From Puffinus mauretanicus (Eukaryota; Chordata; Aves; Procellariiformes; Procellariidae), in the NCBI GenBank assembly GCA_023333565.1, contig JAJKFH010001315.1, forward strand, positions 2,332,501-2,396,500: 64,000 nt of DNA, read 5' to 3'. The first letter of the stretch is position 1. Each line of letters starts with the position of its first letter. The notes beneath the pieces are model-generated. The model saw only the letters and a program-made list of their open reading frames with translations. It searched no databases and was not told the origin of the DNA. The position numbers and the translations under genes were made by a program. This document shows positions 1-12,803 of the stretch, piece by piece.

Positions 1-1003
1 ATTAAAAGACTTGCTGAACAAATCGCTACAACAGCAGGCCGTGTTTCCAAGCTACTGATTTCCACCATGTAAAAAGTAGAGCTGTCTGCCCCACCCCCCA
101 CTCCAAGCTCCCATAGTTTCAGTGCTAAATGGTGTCACCAATATTCTCAATTTAAAGCCATTTATGTGATAATTAACTAAAAGAATTTGATTTTCATGTT
201 TGTGGAAATTGCTCGGTGAGGTTGCTTCTGGCTTGCTCCTTAAATATGGATTCCAGCATTAGTAATAAAAATTGAAAATGTCTTAATTAACAATGACCAA
301 TTTAGACATGTAATTATGGATATTTAAAAAAGCCAATGGTGCTGAAAGATAGTAGCTCTGAGAAGCATTGTTCACTGAAGATGTTGTACTGAAGAGAATG
401 ATCATTTCCACTTTTCAAGGAATTCAGCCTTCAATCAAATGAAATGCCCAAGGAAATAAAGCTAATTTTTAATGACATATGGAGGCAATGTCAGTCATAG
501 CACAGAGCAAGTGCAATTTTGTTGGCTTTGGAACTGGTACAGGACTTGCTTAAGTTAAAGATAGCTAGGGAACTAAAATTTAAGGATGATACTCTGCTCT
601 CATTTCTGGCTTTTTTCCCCACTGTAATCCCCTCAACACCATGGTGCACACAGTGATGTGAATTGACACTGGAACATCAATCTTGAATTGGAATTTCGTG
701 ACTTTCTGCTGACGTATGTGACTCCCATACTCTGTTTTCCAGGATTAATTCTTCGAGGTGGTAAGTGAATAAAAGGTGTTCAGCAACTCAAAAGTGGGTG
801 TGTACTGGTGTCAACAAACCTTCCCAATGTAAAAAAATTCAGTCACTCCTTTTTATATGGATTGGGAAACATTGACTTAAAACTGAAGTTTTTCTGAAGT
901 AAAAGAATACTTTCGTGTGGGAATTTTCAGGAATTCAAAGGGGAATGTGTGTATATATACACAAAATAAAAATACACTCTATAATACCTTATAATGTATG
1001 TGG

Positions 1004-1021
1004 TGTGTATATATATATATG
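1004..1021. repeat. GT/AT dinucleotide microsatellite
   Basis: A GTGTGT run passes directly into a TATATA run of about seven units. A shorter GTATATATAC palindrome lies about 50 bases upstream. This is a simple-sequence repeat with slippage potential and no sign of function. Confidence 0.85.
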
Positions 1022-3415
1022 TATGTAAAAGATATGTTTGGTGCAAGTATCTGTAAGTGGGCCCTTCTGGACATTAGCTTTTTCATTATGCTTTTTCTAT
1101 TGGTGGAAGATTTAATGGTGCCCTTGTGCTTGATGTCATTAACCATATTGACCGCCACAGTCTGACCACAGAAGGAAAAGGCTACTGTTTTATTCTTGCA
1201 TACTAAATCTCTAATATTAGAAGTGAAGAAATATGAACAAATTTGTGCAAATACAGTAACTGAGTCCCAGTGTCCTCTCACATCAAATTTACATGGAAAC
1301 CATCACAATTCTGCTTAACATGTTGTGGATAGGGACAAATTCTGTATGCTGCTTTCTTCTGTACCAGAAGAAATTCTTCATTGCGGAGTGGTTGTTCCAC
1401 CAACAGTCCAACTGGGGTCTGCAGCCAGTTTTGTGGGGGGAAGAGCATTGGTTCATAGGAATAGGATTTTTACTCCATTTGTCCTCCTTTCCTGCAGGTG
1501 TAACAGGAAAAAGAAAGGACCAGAAGGAAGTCTTTACACCACACACTAATTTAAAAATTACTTTGCACTCTCTTGAAATTTTTAGAGAATCTCATGCTGC
1601 TGTAGGGAGAGAAAAACTTTTAGTTCTTTCACCTCTGCACTACTGAAAATATACATTTTCTGCTGTCCTGCCCAACAATTTTTAACCTGTGCTGTCGTAC
1701 TCAAGGCTATTCTTCAGCTGCCTTGCACAGTTTTAACATTATTAGCAGTAACAGATTTGAAATAAGATTTAGCATTCCAGGTATTTGGATTCGAATGCCA
1801 GAAGTCATAGCATGATCTTGGAATTATGCATTTTTATTTAAATTATTTATTTGCCTTCCTTTCTATATGCTTGATTCATTCTGTGCTGGTTAATTGACTT
1901 TTGGTTGTGTTTTCAAGGCTTTTTTCATAACCATGGGGCTATGAACTTTATGTTCTTCTAAAAAAAAAAGGGAAAAAGGATTCTTGTGAAATGATGTGAT
2001 CAAGAAACTGCATTTTCAAAGGAAAAGATTGGTGGCATTCATCTTACTGGATATGACTTAAGTTAAGTAACTAGTCTAATTGAACTCTGCAGTTGATGGA
2101 GGCAGAAACATCACCAGTGAGTGCCATATTCCATAGCAATATGGGCTGAATGGACCATTAGCAGGATCTAAGCAGTTTCGTTTTGGACACCTGCAGCTAG
2201 GCCACAGTATCTCTCTTCAGAAGCAGTGAAGATCTCCCTAAAATTGAAATTTGGCAGTGGTGTTTACTGAAATGAATTGAAAGCTGTACTTGCATGTGTT
2301 GGTTTCAATTTACAGCTTACATTTTCTGGGTTAGAAAATCCTAGTGTTTTAACTTCTCTGATTCAGTTTGGGAGAAGGCCTTATTCTTAAATTAAAATAA
2401 TATGTCCAAATCTTCCCTTCTTACTGTGAATTTATGGTGCTACAGTACAATGTAAAAAGGTTCTGTTTAGTGGTCATTTTGGGATGCGTATTTCTCAATG
2501 TCTCAATCTGACAAAAGTCTGTAAATGTCATGAAATAACTCTATAATCGAGCCATATTAGTTTTACAGTTAATGCAATATATCATATGAAGTATTCCAAA
2601 AGCACCAAGATCCTGTAAAATCAAAGAACAAATAAAAAAACCTTATCAAACCAAGTATGAAAAATATAGCTTAGTACTATAATTTAACTTGCAGTCAGTA
2701 AGCAAGCCATCTCAAAATAATTTTTCTGTAATATTAGGGAAGACAAAATATCCCCTTAATATGCCTGTGTTTACCTTTAAGATACAAAGTATGTGGACTT
2801 ACTTATATCGTTAAGGTTAACCTTCTAGATATCTGTTTGTAGGAACAGGGATATTAATTTGGTAGTAATTCGTGCTGCACAAGAAAACCGATTGTGGGGG
2901 AGAAGGGGCTTGGTGAGGGATAAAATGCATTGCATGCTGCAGGCAATTAACAAGACCCATTGTTGACTCTTTAAGAGCTTTCTTAGAAGAGGTCTTTGAC
3001 TAGCTAGAAAATGAGAGCTGCATGAAAATCCAGGTTCTGTCATAGATAATTTCTTGGTTATCAGGGAGTCTAGCATTTCTGTACCTTGCTTTTTTTTTGC
3101 CTCCAAGGGAATGGTAAGGTTAAATTTGTAAGCGTATTTTCAAATTCTGAGAGGAAACATGCTATGTACGTGTAAAGTATTATTAATAAGATCACTATGT
3201 TGTGTCAATTGGCATAGTTCTGTCCAGGAAAACAGTTCTCATATCTTTATTAGCTATGACTATTCCAAGAGGAAATGTTAAGTACAATACTACAAAATGG
3301 AGCTCTTTTGAGCATATTTTCTTTATGTTTATGCACCACTGAAAGCAATAACTGACCCTCTTAAAATAGAAGGCATTATTTCCTTTTTAGTTTCCAGTGC
3401 TGAAAACACTGAATT

Positions 3416-3442
3416 AAAAAAAAAAACAAAAAACAAAAACAA
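3416..3442. repeat. A-rich tract with interspersed C
   Basis: A run of adenines is broken by single cytosines at intervals. It could be a decayed poly-A tail of an old retrocopy, but the upstream sequence shows no recognisable transposon or processed gene, so it is called only as low-complexity sequence. Confidence 0.7.
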
Positions 3443-6034
3443 TGATTGTGTGGATCATTCCTCGTTTCTTCCACATAATTTGTTAATGTATACAGCGATG
3501 GAGAACTTTAAGAGATTCTTTTGATGCGATGTTAAAAAAAAATTGTCTTAATTCAGTCCAATTTATACATAAGAATAACGGATTCAAAACAGTGCTGTGA
3601 TCAATGTGGCTATGACTACCTTAAATACATTCACTGAATATTATCTCTACAGAAAATAGCCTTGTAGGATTAATTGTTATACGAGATGTTTTTTAAAAAA
3701 TTGATTTTAAAGGGTCAAAATTTTAAAATGATACTGTTATTTAAATGTAGTGTGAAGGTTTAAGTGCAAATCACTCTTAGGTAACTTTTTTTTTAAGAGC
3801 GGACTAATGCAGTATTATGTTTTATAGTGCAATAAAATTATGTGCTAAAATTATGCTCATAAATGCAGGCAAATGTAAACCAAGCTATTAGTTATGTTTT
3901 CTCAGATAAAAGTGATTAGCATAGCTATCAAACTCTTCTCCCATTTGAATAACAGAATTATGTCTGAAATCTAAGGCTTGTTTGCAAAAACTGAGTCTTA
4001 AAAAGAAATGTAAATCCAGCTATCAATGTTGTATTTGAAAGTGGATGCAATGGTCTGCCCATCATTCTGCTAACAACTAAGAGCAGAGGAACGTGACCCA
4101 AATTGCAGCAAAACACATCAATATGAAATGTGCCTCAAATACTATTTTAGAAGTCATTCTTAGCACTTTATCATAATCTCGTTACTGCTGATCAGACTTA
4201 TTTAAAAACTATTGTGGTTTGTTTAAACATAAGAGTGATGAAAGAGTCTTTTAGCAACAGTCACCGTGAGGCCAAGTTTCATATATAATTTATGAAGTAT
4301 GTGGTCATCTACTAGCAAATTAATTTCCATCTGATAGCTATACTACTGGTAGTGTCCTCTCAGGAAGGCACATGGTATATAATTAAAATCTGAACAGAAC
4401 AAATTAAATGCTGATTACTTCATAAACAATTTCAAGGCTTGAATATTGTTACCTGTCTTTATAGGATCAAACCAAGATATTTTGACAATGTATAGATGAA
4501 TGGATGTATTTTCTCAACCCTGTATTCAATCGTTTTCTAATGCCTAAGGGTTGTGGTTAAAATTGCTACTGGAAAATCCAACTGTGAAAAAACAATTAAA
4601 AAGCCAACCTCCACTTCAAACCTGCAAGGAGCAAATAAAAACTGTCTCTACCTGTAGGTGGCTTTCCTGTAATGCTAATGTTGATTGGTCACAGGCAACA
4701 TTAAATATTTTAGATGCAAACCACTGCTCAGACAGGTGCAATGTTTCCTTTGCATCCTCCCTGCCTCCCTCTTTTATCCTCTTAAATTCAGTTAATCAAC
4801 ATCATTTGAAGCATTTAATGGGTGTTTGCCACACTGATGAGAGAAAGACTATAGATGACAACTCTGGTGATCATAAAGGATTTCTTCTTATTGTTTGCAA
4901 TAAAAGATAAACTATTAAAAAAAAAAATCTTACAAAGGTGTTCAAGCAGTCATGGAATGAAGAACACTGCAGGGAAGGTTCACACGTGATGTTACTGAGC
5001 AGGAATTTTTTTAAGGTTTCTACCATGTTTTGCACTTGCGTGCAATGTGAGGTTTAGCTTGTGCTGGCAACTGCAGTGCAAAGCCTTAAGGACACGTTAG
5101 CATATGCTGGAGTCTGTCACCGCCTTCGCTCTCCTTTGCCTATGCTACTTAGATTAAGTTAGCAGAGATGCACTACTGTGTCCTAAAATTTACCTTTCTA
5201 GGCACAGGTTTTTTGCCTGTTGTTGCAATACTGGACGGACAACTAGACTTCTGTTTTTAATACAAGGACACTTTCTGTATGATGACACATCATCATTTAT
5301 CAGTCAAAGGTATTTCAGTTTATACCATCCCTCCATGATCATCTTCGGGAGAGGCTGAAGGTTTGCAACATATGTAAAATGTGCAGTAACAGATTCCTGT
5401 ACAGCGTAGTGATAGCAATAGCTTTTCAGTAATGCAGGCCAAGGCAGTTTATTGAGAAAGAAAATTTTGTTAATTTAGAGAGAATTTGAAAGATGACAAG
5501 AGTAAACCTAGAAGAATTCAGCTGATAAATACAGGCGCAGACATGGGTGGTGTATACAATGTTATAACATTGATGCATATGAGTATTTCGTAAAGATAAG
5601 ACTAGTAATTCAAACAGGGACTTAGAAACATTGAGCCTCAGGTAACATGATGGAAGATTTGTCTATCGCACTGGCATTTATTAGTAGGTAAAGCAGTTGG
5701 TACTATCCATTCACAGTTCTCAGTAATGAATGAACAGCTCTTCCCCTACACTCCCTGCTGCCACTTTTTTAGAAAGGTTTCCATGTCAAAAGACTGTACA
5801 TAGAAAAGTACCAGTATCACTTTATACTCTCCCTTCCCTTTCCTGAGAAGCTCTGCAGGGTAATGGTTGACTTTTCATTTAACCTCAGTAAGAAGTTCTG
5901 GCTTATGCATCTGTTCTTATGTCAGGCTGTTCTTACCTGATTTCACTAAGTAAGTGAGATCTTGCTATGGCTGTAATACAAATTCATGATTAGAGATACA
6001 GTTTAGGGTATTAGGCAGGTTGTAGTTAATGAAG

Positions 6035-6165
6035 AGAATCAGAAAAATTTCAGTGGAAGGGACCTCCTGAGGTCAGCTAGTCTGCACCCTCTTTCCCTTT
6101 CCACACAAAGCAGGGCTGACTGAAGTTAGATCATGGTGGTGCGGATCACACCCAGTCAAGTTTGG
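6035..6165 (-). mobile_element. CR1 LINE 3'-end fragment, eroded
   Basis: Read on the plus strand, this has the order seen in the reverse complement of avian CR1 3' ends: a GGAAGGGACCTCCTGAGGTC block, then a CTAGTCTGCACC block, then AAAGCAGGGCTGACTGAAGTTAGATCA, ending near GTCAAGTTT. The element therefore lies on the minus strand with its 3' end at the left. The terminal ATTCTATG-type octamers are degraded. It is a 5'-truncated copy with no coding capacity, apparently older than the copy at 43.5 kb. The call rests on recognised family sequence, not on an alignment. Confidence 0.75.
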
Positions 6166-9100
6166 AAGGAAGAGTTATGAGGAAACTGTTAGTAGAAATT
6201 GCCTGCCATTGGATTTGTTTGTTTTTATGCCAACAACAAAAGTATCTAAAATAAAGCTGATGGCAGAATACTGGGTTAGATAGCTCAAACAATTCCTCCA
6301 GTTTGAATGCTATGAAGAGGAAAATGATTTTGTAGTATCAGTGCTGGGATGTATTGAACACGGTTTTGTATGACATTATTTCCTTTTCATATTTATATCA
6401 ATGAGAAGTTGTTTTCTGATCTCAAGGGACAGGGTGGTGATGGGACGGGGAAGGAGAACTGAGTTCTGAAAATGTGGGGAAAGGTTCAAAAAGAGTAATC
6501 AGAGCTGGCTAGAAATGGCATAAACTAAGCTGTAAGCTAAAGCAATAGGGAATGTACAGATACAGGGAAAATATCCAGGTTTAACAAGAGTAAAAAATGA
6601 GTGAAGACTGCTTGAGGGTGAGAACATCACCACGGAGATTAATGGTGAGCAGTGGCAGCAGCTGCCACGTCAATACCGTATTAAGTTTGGAAATGTTTTA
6701 AGCATAAAATTCTATAAAGGAAGACATTCCATGTGATAAATTTGAGTTCGTGCCATTTTCAATTGTTGCCACTGGACAACAATTATACCTAGTAAATATT
6801 ATCAGATGGCCAAAATGTGAGACATGATGTTACATGTGCTGAAAAATCTGTCATGCTGCAATGTCTGTTAAACACAAGCTGAAAGAACAGTATAAACTGC
6901 CAGTAAATATAAAACGAAATGAAAACAAACACTGCAGTGCATGACTTCCTGTGGGATTTGATATTAATCCCCACTTATGAGGAGTAGTCTGTACAACATA
7001 TTTTCCCTAGGGGACTTGTGAGTTATCCAGCTAATCCTTTCAAGGCATACGATTTGTATCTGGCAAGAAATCACACAGAATTTTTTCAATCAGCTCCAAA
7101 TATACAGTATTGATAATAAAGTCTGTGTAATTGGATTTAAAAAAAAATCCTTGGAAAGCAAGCTTAATGTGCACATTCCATTATGCAGTGGTCAGCACTA
7201 TAACTTTTAGACAAAGGTGCAATTTTAAACATCTGATTATCTTCTTTTTAAGGTCTGTTTGGATTCAGTTCATCTCCTTTATACTTTCAATAATTTCTTA
7301 TCCTGTTATTACCTATATTTTTATTAGATACAAATCACAGATTAATCATCCTCATCAGTTCTCTTTTTGCATCCTAGTGATGGATGCGCTGTCTGTGCTG
7401 GGTTTGAAGTCTCTTGTGTTTACCATCTGAACACGGCTTTTCCAGATTCAGATTCTTCTGCCTGATACGTTCTTACTTCACTCCATGGTGACAGCATCTG
7501 TACCCTCCCCATCTTATGGAAGAGAAAAATAAAAAGCTTAGAAGAAGGTGGTTTGCAGGATGTCAAATTAAAGGCACTCTGGCATAGCACCTTCATCATC
7601 TTTTTCAAGTCCAGGCACTGTTAGGTCAAGACTAGATACTTTAAAATATGTTTGTTCCTTTCCTCTTTGAATAGAATAATACTTAATGGCAACTAAAACT
7701 AAATTCTGTTAGTATGAATACTGGAACTGTTGGATGGACCTCTAAGAGGAGAAACATTTCTGTCCCCTGTGAGCAAAAAGAAGTGAAGTCCACTATTCTA
7801 AAGCCTTGCTGCCACAAAGTAGATCAGACAGGCTTGGCTGAAGTATTAGCAGGGGTTCAGTGCTTTCAAAAAAGTCCGGCGTTCGTGAGATGGGAGAATG
7901 ACCTGTGTTAGGAATTAGATCATTTCCTAAGCTAAGCCTGGATGTACTACTACTAGGCATTGTACGTTTTTACTTTGTGCAAAAATACCTCATTTACTTT
8001 TCACGTTTCGAGACTGGAACACAAAAATGCCACGTTACATATTTGTTACTTCTTGTAGCAACATGTATGTGATATGTATACAGCAAACATTCCAAAGACT
8101 AAATCTTGGCATAAGACTACTAGTATGCTAAATATAGAAATTACATTGTTCAGACTTTTATTTTAAGAGTTCAAATTTGGTATGTTGCTGCTCATTTAAA
8201 TACACATGAAGAGGTGGAAAGGATATAGGGATATTTTAAGTTTTCCCAAAATGACATTTCTTTAAGCAAGGTTTTCTGTGCTGCTGACAGCTCTTTAGTT
8301 CCAGTGAGATGAGAAAATCTTTCCTTGCTAATGAAACATAGGCTGAGTTTGTCCATTTATTTGAAATAAACAGATTACCAATTTACGTTTTTTACTGAAC
8401 AGTTGTAACGCAGTAAGCGTAGGTAAGTGCTGAATGACTTCAGAAAGGATGAACACCTTTGCCTTCTTCTGAACACAAAGGTACTCAGGACCCTTCATGG
8501 ATCTTTTGGGACTGTAGAGAATTTAGCAGTGTATTGCAGTTGTGGGGTGCTTAGAGTTACAGCCTCAGCTCTGAGAAGAACTTACTGTGTGTTTGGGTGA
8601 CTTGATCTGCCTATCTGTTAGCTTCTACGTATATGTGAAGAATAATACTGGGTTTGTGTCTTTGATTTATTGGATAGGAGCGTAGTTTCTTCTATATGGG
8701 TTTCTACAGTGCTGGAAAGAGAATATTTTGACTTTGTAGCCTATGATTTTCTCATTTGTTTAAGATTGGGTTTGTGTTTTGTTCTTTGCATATCTCCTAC
8801 AAGTGGCAGAATTTCAGATCCTGAAACCAGTGATTTCCCCAGTTAATTTTGGGAAGATGCCACAGAAGCTATAGAGTCCATAAACTTCACTTTCTAACTG
8901 TTCACAAGACTGAACTACTATAATAGCTTTGTCTGTTAGCACTGTGTTTGGACTTCAGCTCGAAATTTGCTGAGTCAGAAGGAGTAGTACTATCTGCTTG
9001 CTCCTTTCTGCTGCTGCATACAACAGTCAATTCACAGTGATCTCAATCACTTATTGTCCATATCTTCCGAAAGAAATATGCAAAGACATTGAGGTGATCC

Positions 9101-12100
9101 TGGCTTCCTATTGTTAAATAGGTCAAGTTGTTACTGAGGAGTAAAATCCACTTATATTATGCATCAGACTTTTATTAACTTAGGTAGAGTATCAATTCAG
9201 TGTTAGGTCTGTAAAATGTTCCAAGCCTTTAGCAGTTCTGTAAACATAAAATTCTTAGTTGGCTCAGGAAGCCCATAAATTCAGTAAAAATCAGGAAAGT
9301 ATGTGTGTACCTACCAGTTGGGTTACTATTAGTTGATGGGTTTGTTCCCTGACTGCTGGAAATAGTGTCATGAAATGATCTTTGTCTCTGTCCAAGCGCT
9401 CAACTTGTATATTACACTTTGTTGTGGAAACATCTCACTTTCTATAAGTCATCTTTACATGTTTGGTGAAGTCAGAAGGACAAGGTGAGGAAGTAAAAGG
9501 AAAGACATTTGCTGTCAATTCTGAGTAGTAAACTGCTACTTGGGGTCTGGTTCCAAAACTGGAAATTTTGTTGCAGGTAATGAGTTAATCAGTGGCATCA
9601 GTAATGTTATTTGCTTTTCCAAGTACATACAGTACTTAGCTAAGAAATGTTTCTTAGATGTTATGCACCGCAGTCTTAGTCCCGAATACTTTTAAAACAC
9701 TTAATTCCTCTGATGATTTAACAACCTATACAACAGTCTGAATGTCTAGAAAGAGAACCCATTTGTTCTCCACACACCATCTCTCTAATGAAATAGAAAC
9801 TAGTAGATGGAAATTCTGAGAACGTGAGATTCTTGCCAATGTGAGGTTGGACTCATGCTGATGGTTAACTTGCTGAACACCAGGAACATAAGAAGTGCCA
9901 AGCCTATTTCCTCTCTTTTACTGCATAGTAAAACTCCATTAGAGAATTCAAGGAGCACCTTTTGAATACTTAAACTTTTTTGTGATCAACAGATACTTAT
10001 ATGATCCAAAGGACCTCTCATCCTTAAAGGTAGACTTGCCAAACATAAGTTGAAAAAGAGAATTACCCCTGTGGTATTGCTGTCCTACATACGAAATTTA
10101 AGTTACTTACTTAGAAACAAGCATAAAAATTGTAGTGTCCATTTTTTTTAGCACTTACTGATTTGACTACTAATGGGCAAGTTCAGTCTAATGTCTTACT
10201 GTAAGTTTCAGGAGCCGGAACTGTACTTAAAAATGAACTCAATATATGGTTTCCTAAGGTGTGGCTATTGTCATAATCTCTCCTTACTCCATCATAGAAA
10301 CTTGAGCTCAGTAAAGTGTTTATTGTGTGTAAGCCACATAATAAACACTTGTATATATGGGAGCTACCTAATGGACCCAAATTTTAGAAGTCATGTGGGT
10401 AATGGATTGTAAAGCAGATAGCTCTGTACTTCTGTCTGGTCCCAGTGTGTACTGAAATTCTTAAGGCTGCAAAAAGAGTTGTTTGTTGGCGCAGCTTTGT
10501 CAAAGTAATGCTGACCACTCTAGTGGAATCCTAACAAATTGAAATCATCTGTATGCACTGGCAGAAGCCAAAAAGCTGACTTTATACTGCTTTTTCCAAC
10601 AGAGCAACCAGACCACAACACTGGACCATGTGGGTGGCCTCACCCACTTACATATATGATACTTCTGGAAGTGAAATGGCTATGAAATCACTAACTGATT
10701 TACCCTATGTATAAAACAGCTAGTTTGTCTTGGTGACTTAACAGGCTATGACGAGCCATCTTTATGGCTAAGGTTCTCAAATTCAAGACAAGGAAAATTT
10801 GACAATTGCACACTTTTCTTCATGTGCAGAGCCAAGTATTGGAGGACTTCACTTACAAAGCACTTGGATACAGGCTGTGTATAGAGATGTTGATGTGTAT
10901 ACTTCTTAATGACTAACTAGTGTACTTGAACTGTGTTTTCCAGAAAAGCCATTTTTACTTGTGTTCTAGGTACAACTTACTTGAAGAATTAGGGTAACCG
11001 ATTAGATAAGCTGAGTAAATTTTGCTTTGCAGCTTTTCAAGCTGTGTAAGTATCTCTGTCACAAAGAAAGGAATAAGGCTATGTATCTTATTTTTCATTA
11101 GTATAAATACAGGCCCTTTAAGTTTATGTTAAGATCACTGGAAACAGGATTTGCCCCATTGTCTTAGTTTAATGCTTAAAATCTAAAGAAGAAATACTTT
11201 AAAGAATACCTGAGAGTCAAGTGAGCACGATTCTGTAGTTGACCAAGAGGTATACAAGTTGGTCTCAGAATTCATTAGGGAGTTGACCTCGCCTGTTCCC
11301 TGAGCTCTGATGGTTTGGATAAAATGGAAACTAGATCTTGCCAAACAAAAGCCTGTGGCACCTGAATGCCGCTAATGAGAAAGAATGAAATCCTTCACTG
11401 AATTCAGTAACAAAACTCTCATCGACTTCAACAGGGAATTGAGGGGGGCGAGCAGTAATGAGGTTTCACTAGGAATGCCTAGTATATGCTTTGAAGAATA
11501 TATGATGAGTAAGAGCATCAATTCATACTGAATGCTTTTAAAGGGCAATTGTTCAAGCAGAAAAAAATTTTGTGGGTGTTAAAAGCAGTGGATAAAATTA
11601 AAAAGAGATTCCTTCTTCCTGAGAAATTCTAACTAACTTTCTATTTATATTATAACAACATGGAATGACTCCAGTGAGGTAAAGCAACCTGAAACCCACT
11701 GAGCATTCAGTAGTACATCATGAAATCCTGTTTCTTGTTCCTCGGCCTATTGTAATATAAATCGCCAAATCTATGTGCTATCATTTCTGATCAAATGTTC
11801 ATCTTATGACCATGGATTTTACGGATGTTTGCATTAATTATTTTATTATATTTTATTAATTATTTATTAGAGCTTCTTTCTAATATTTTTTCTGTATTGT
11901 TTGGCCTTTAAGAAGTGGTGTTTTCATGCATTTGTCCTGCAGCTGCAACACCATGCTTCTATCTATTGGTATTTGCGTGCAAAATGTGCAGCAAGAAATT
12001 GATGGATGCCACGTGGGCCCAATAGCGGCAAAAAAAGGAGGGAAAAAAGTAGGATAAAACAAACTTCTCCACCCTAATAGGAGATTTAAATCATAACTGC

Positions 12101-12783
12101 CTCAGGAGAGAATTGTTTCCTCCTTCAGTAGCAGTCTAAACTCTTGATCATAGTGCAGCCAAGACATATCCCCAGAAACACAGTGACTGAGCGTTGAACA
12201 GTGCTACATCTCTTTTATGAAAAACATTCTCTGAAAAGCTTGCATAAACAAGAAGCACACATGTTCAACTAAACTATTTTTTGGCACTCTCACAGTATTT
12301 GTTGACTCATTTGGATTTTTTCATGTGTGTAACTCTTTAACTTCCACACTCCTTGCACTGTAGGCAGGTTTTGATTTTTCTTTCTCAATCATCTATGGTT
12401 CATGAATTTCCAGAATAAGCCTATACAAAACTTATTGTTTCAATGGTTGCCATTAAAATGTTAATGCACAATAGCTGTTCTTGCAATATTTTGATAACTT
12501 TGTTTAAAAGCTAGATTTTAACAATAGTTACTCTACATTAATACGTATGTTAAATCTTACTAGTATTAGCAATGATAAAATTATTTGTTGTATTATCAGG
12601 GCTGAGATTATGACTAGAGTAAACATTGCAGCTCTATACACTTAAAGCAGGAATTAAATTTCCTTGTTTTCTATTGAAAAAAATGGGTACAGTTGTGAAT
12701 GTTTTGAGTGTTTTTAATGAAAACATCATTTCTATATATGGTCAAATCAAGCATCTCTCTTATTAACTATATGAGCTTTTTCA
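6166..12783. other. AT-rich non-coding spacer
   Basis: No gene, RNA or clear mobile element is seen apart from the hairpin at about 10.3 kb. Open frames of 60-99 codons occur on both strands, and none has a signal peptide, domain or codon pattern that argues for translation. The part around 11.83-11.87 kb is an almost pure A/T stretch made of ATTA and TTAT units. Confidence 0.6.
10314..10350. repeat. Near-perfect hairpin inside a looser inverted repeat
   Basis: The left arm AAGTGTTTATTGTGTG (10314-10329) pairs with the right arm at 10335-10350, with 15 of 16 positions complementary and a 5-base loop. Weaker pairing appears to continue outward, since a GAGCTC block on the left faces an AGCT-containing block on the right, giving an imperfect palindrome of roughly 90 bases (about 10280-10375). 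This geometry suits a degenerate miniature inverted-repeat transposon or a microRNA-like precursor. Neither is established. Confidence 0.6.
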
Positions 12784-12803
12784 TTTTTTTTTTTTTTTTT
12801 TTT
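12784..12803. repeat. T20 homopolymer
   Basis: Twenty uninterrupted T residues, followed by AATTTAAAG and then a C-rich stretch. On the minus strand this is an A20 tract, as left by poly-A retrotransposition, but no known element or gene copy is recognisable on either side. Confidence 0.9.

Larger units (their letters stand above)
1..6034. other. AT-rich non-coding spacer
   Basis: No exon, RNA gene or recognisable transposon is seen here. The sequence is AT-rich with scattered short A and T runs. The longest open frame (4551-4910, + strand, 119 codons) has no recognisable domain, and its composition suggests a chance frame. The part from about 4640 to 4830 has an E-box-like CAGGTG, TTTGCAT and ATTAAAT-type motifs, so it could be a small regulatory element, but this is only an impression. 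Confidence 0.6.

Noticed and set aside
4551..4910. 119-codon plus-strand frame
   Set aside because: Length is near what is expected by chance over 64 kb and six frames, with no domain and no convincing codon pattern.
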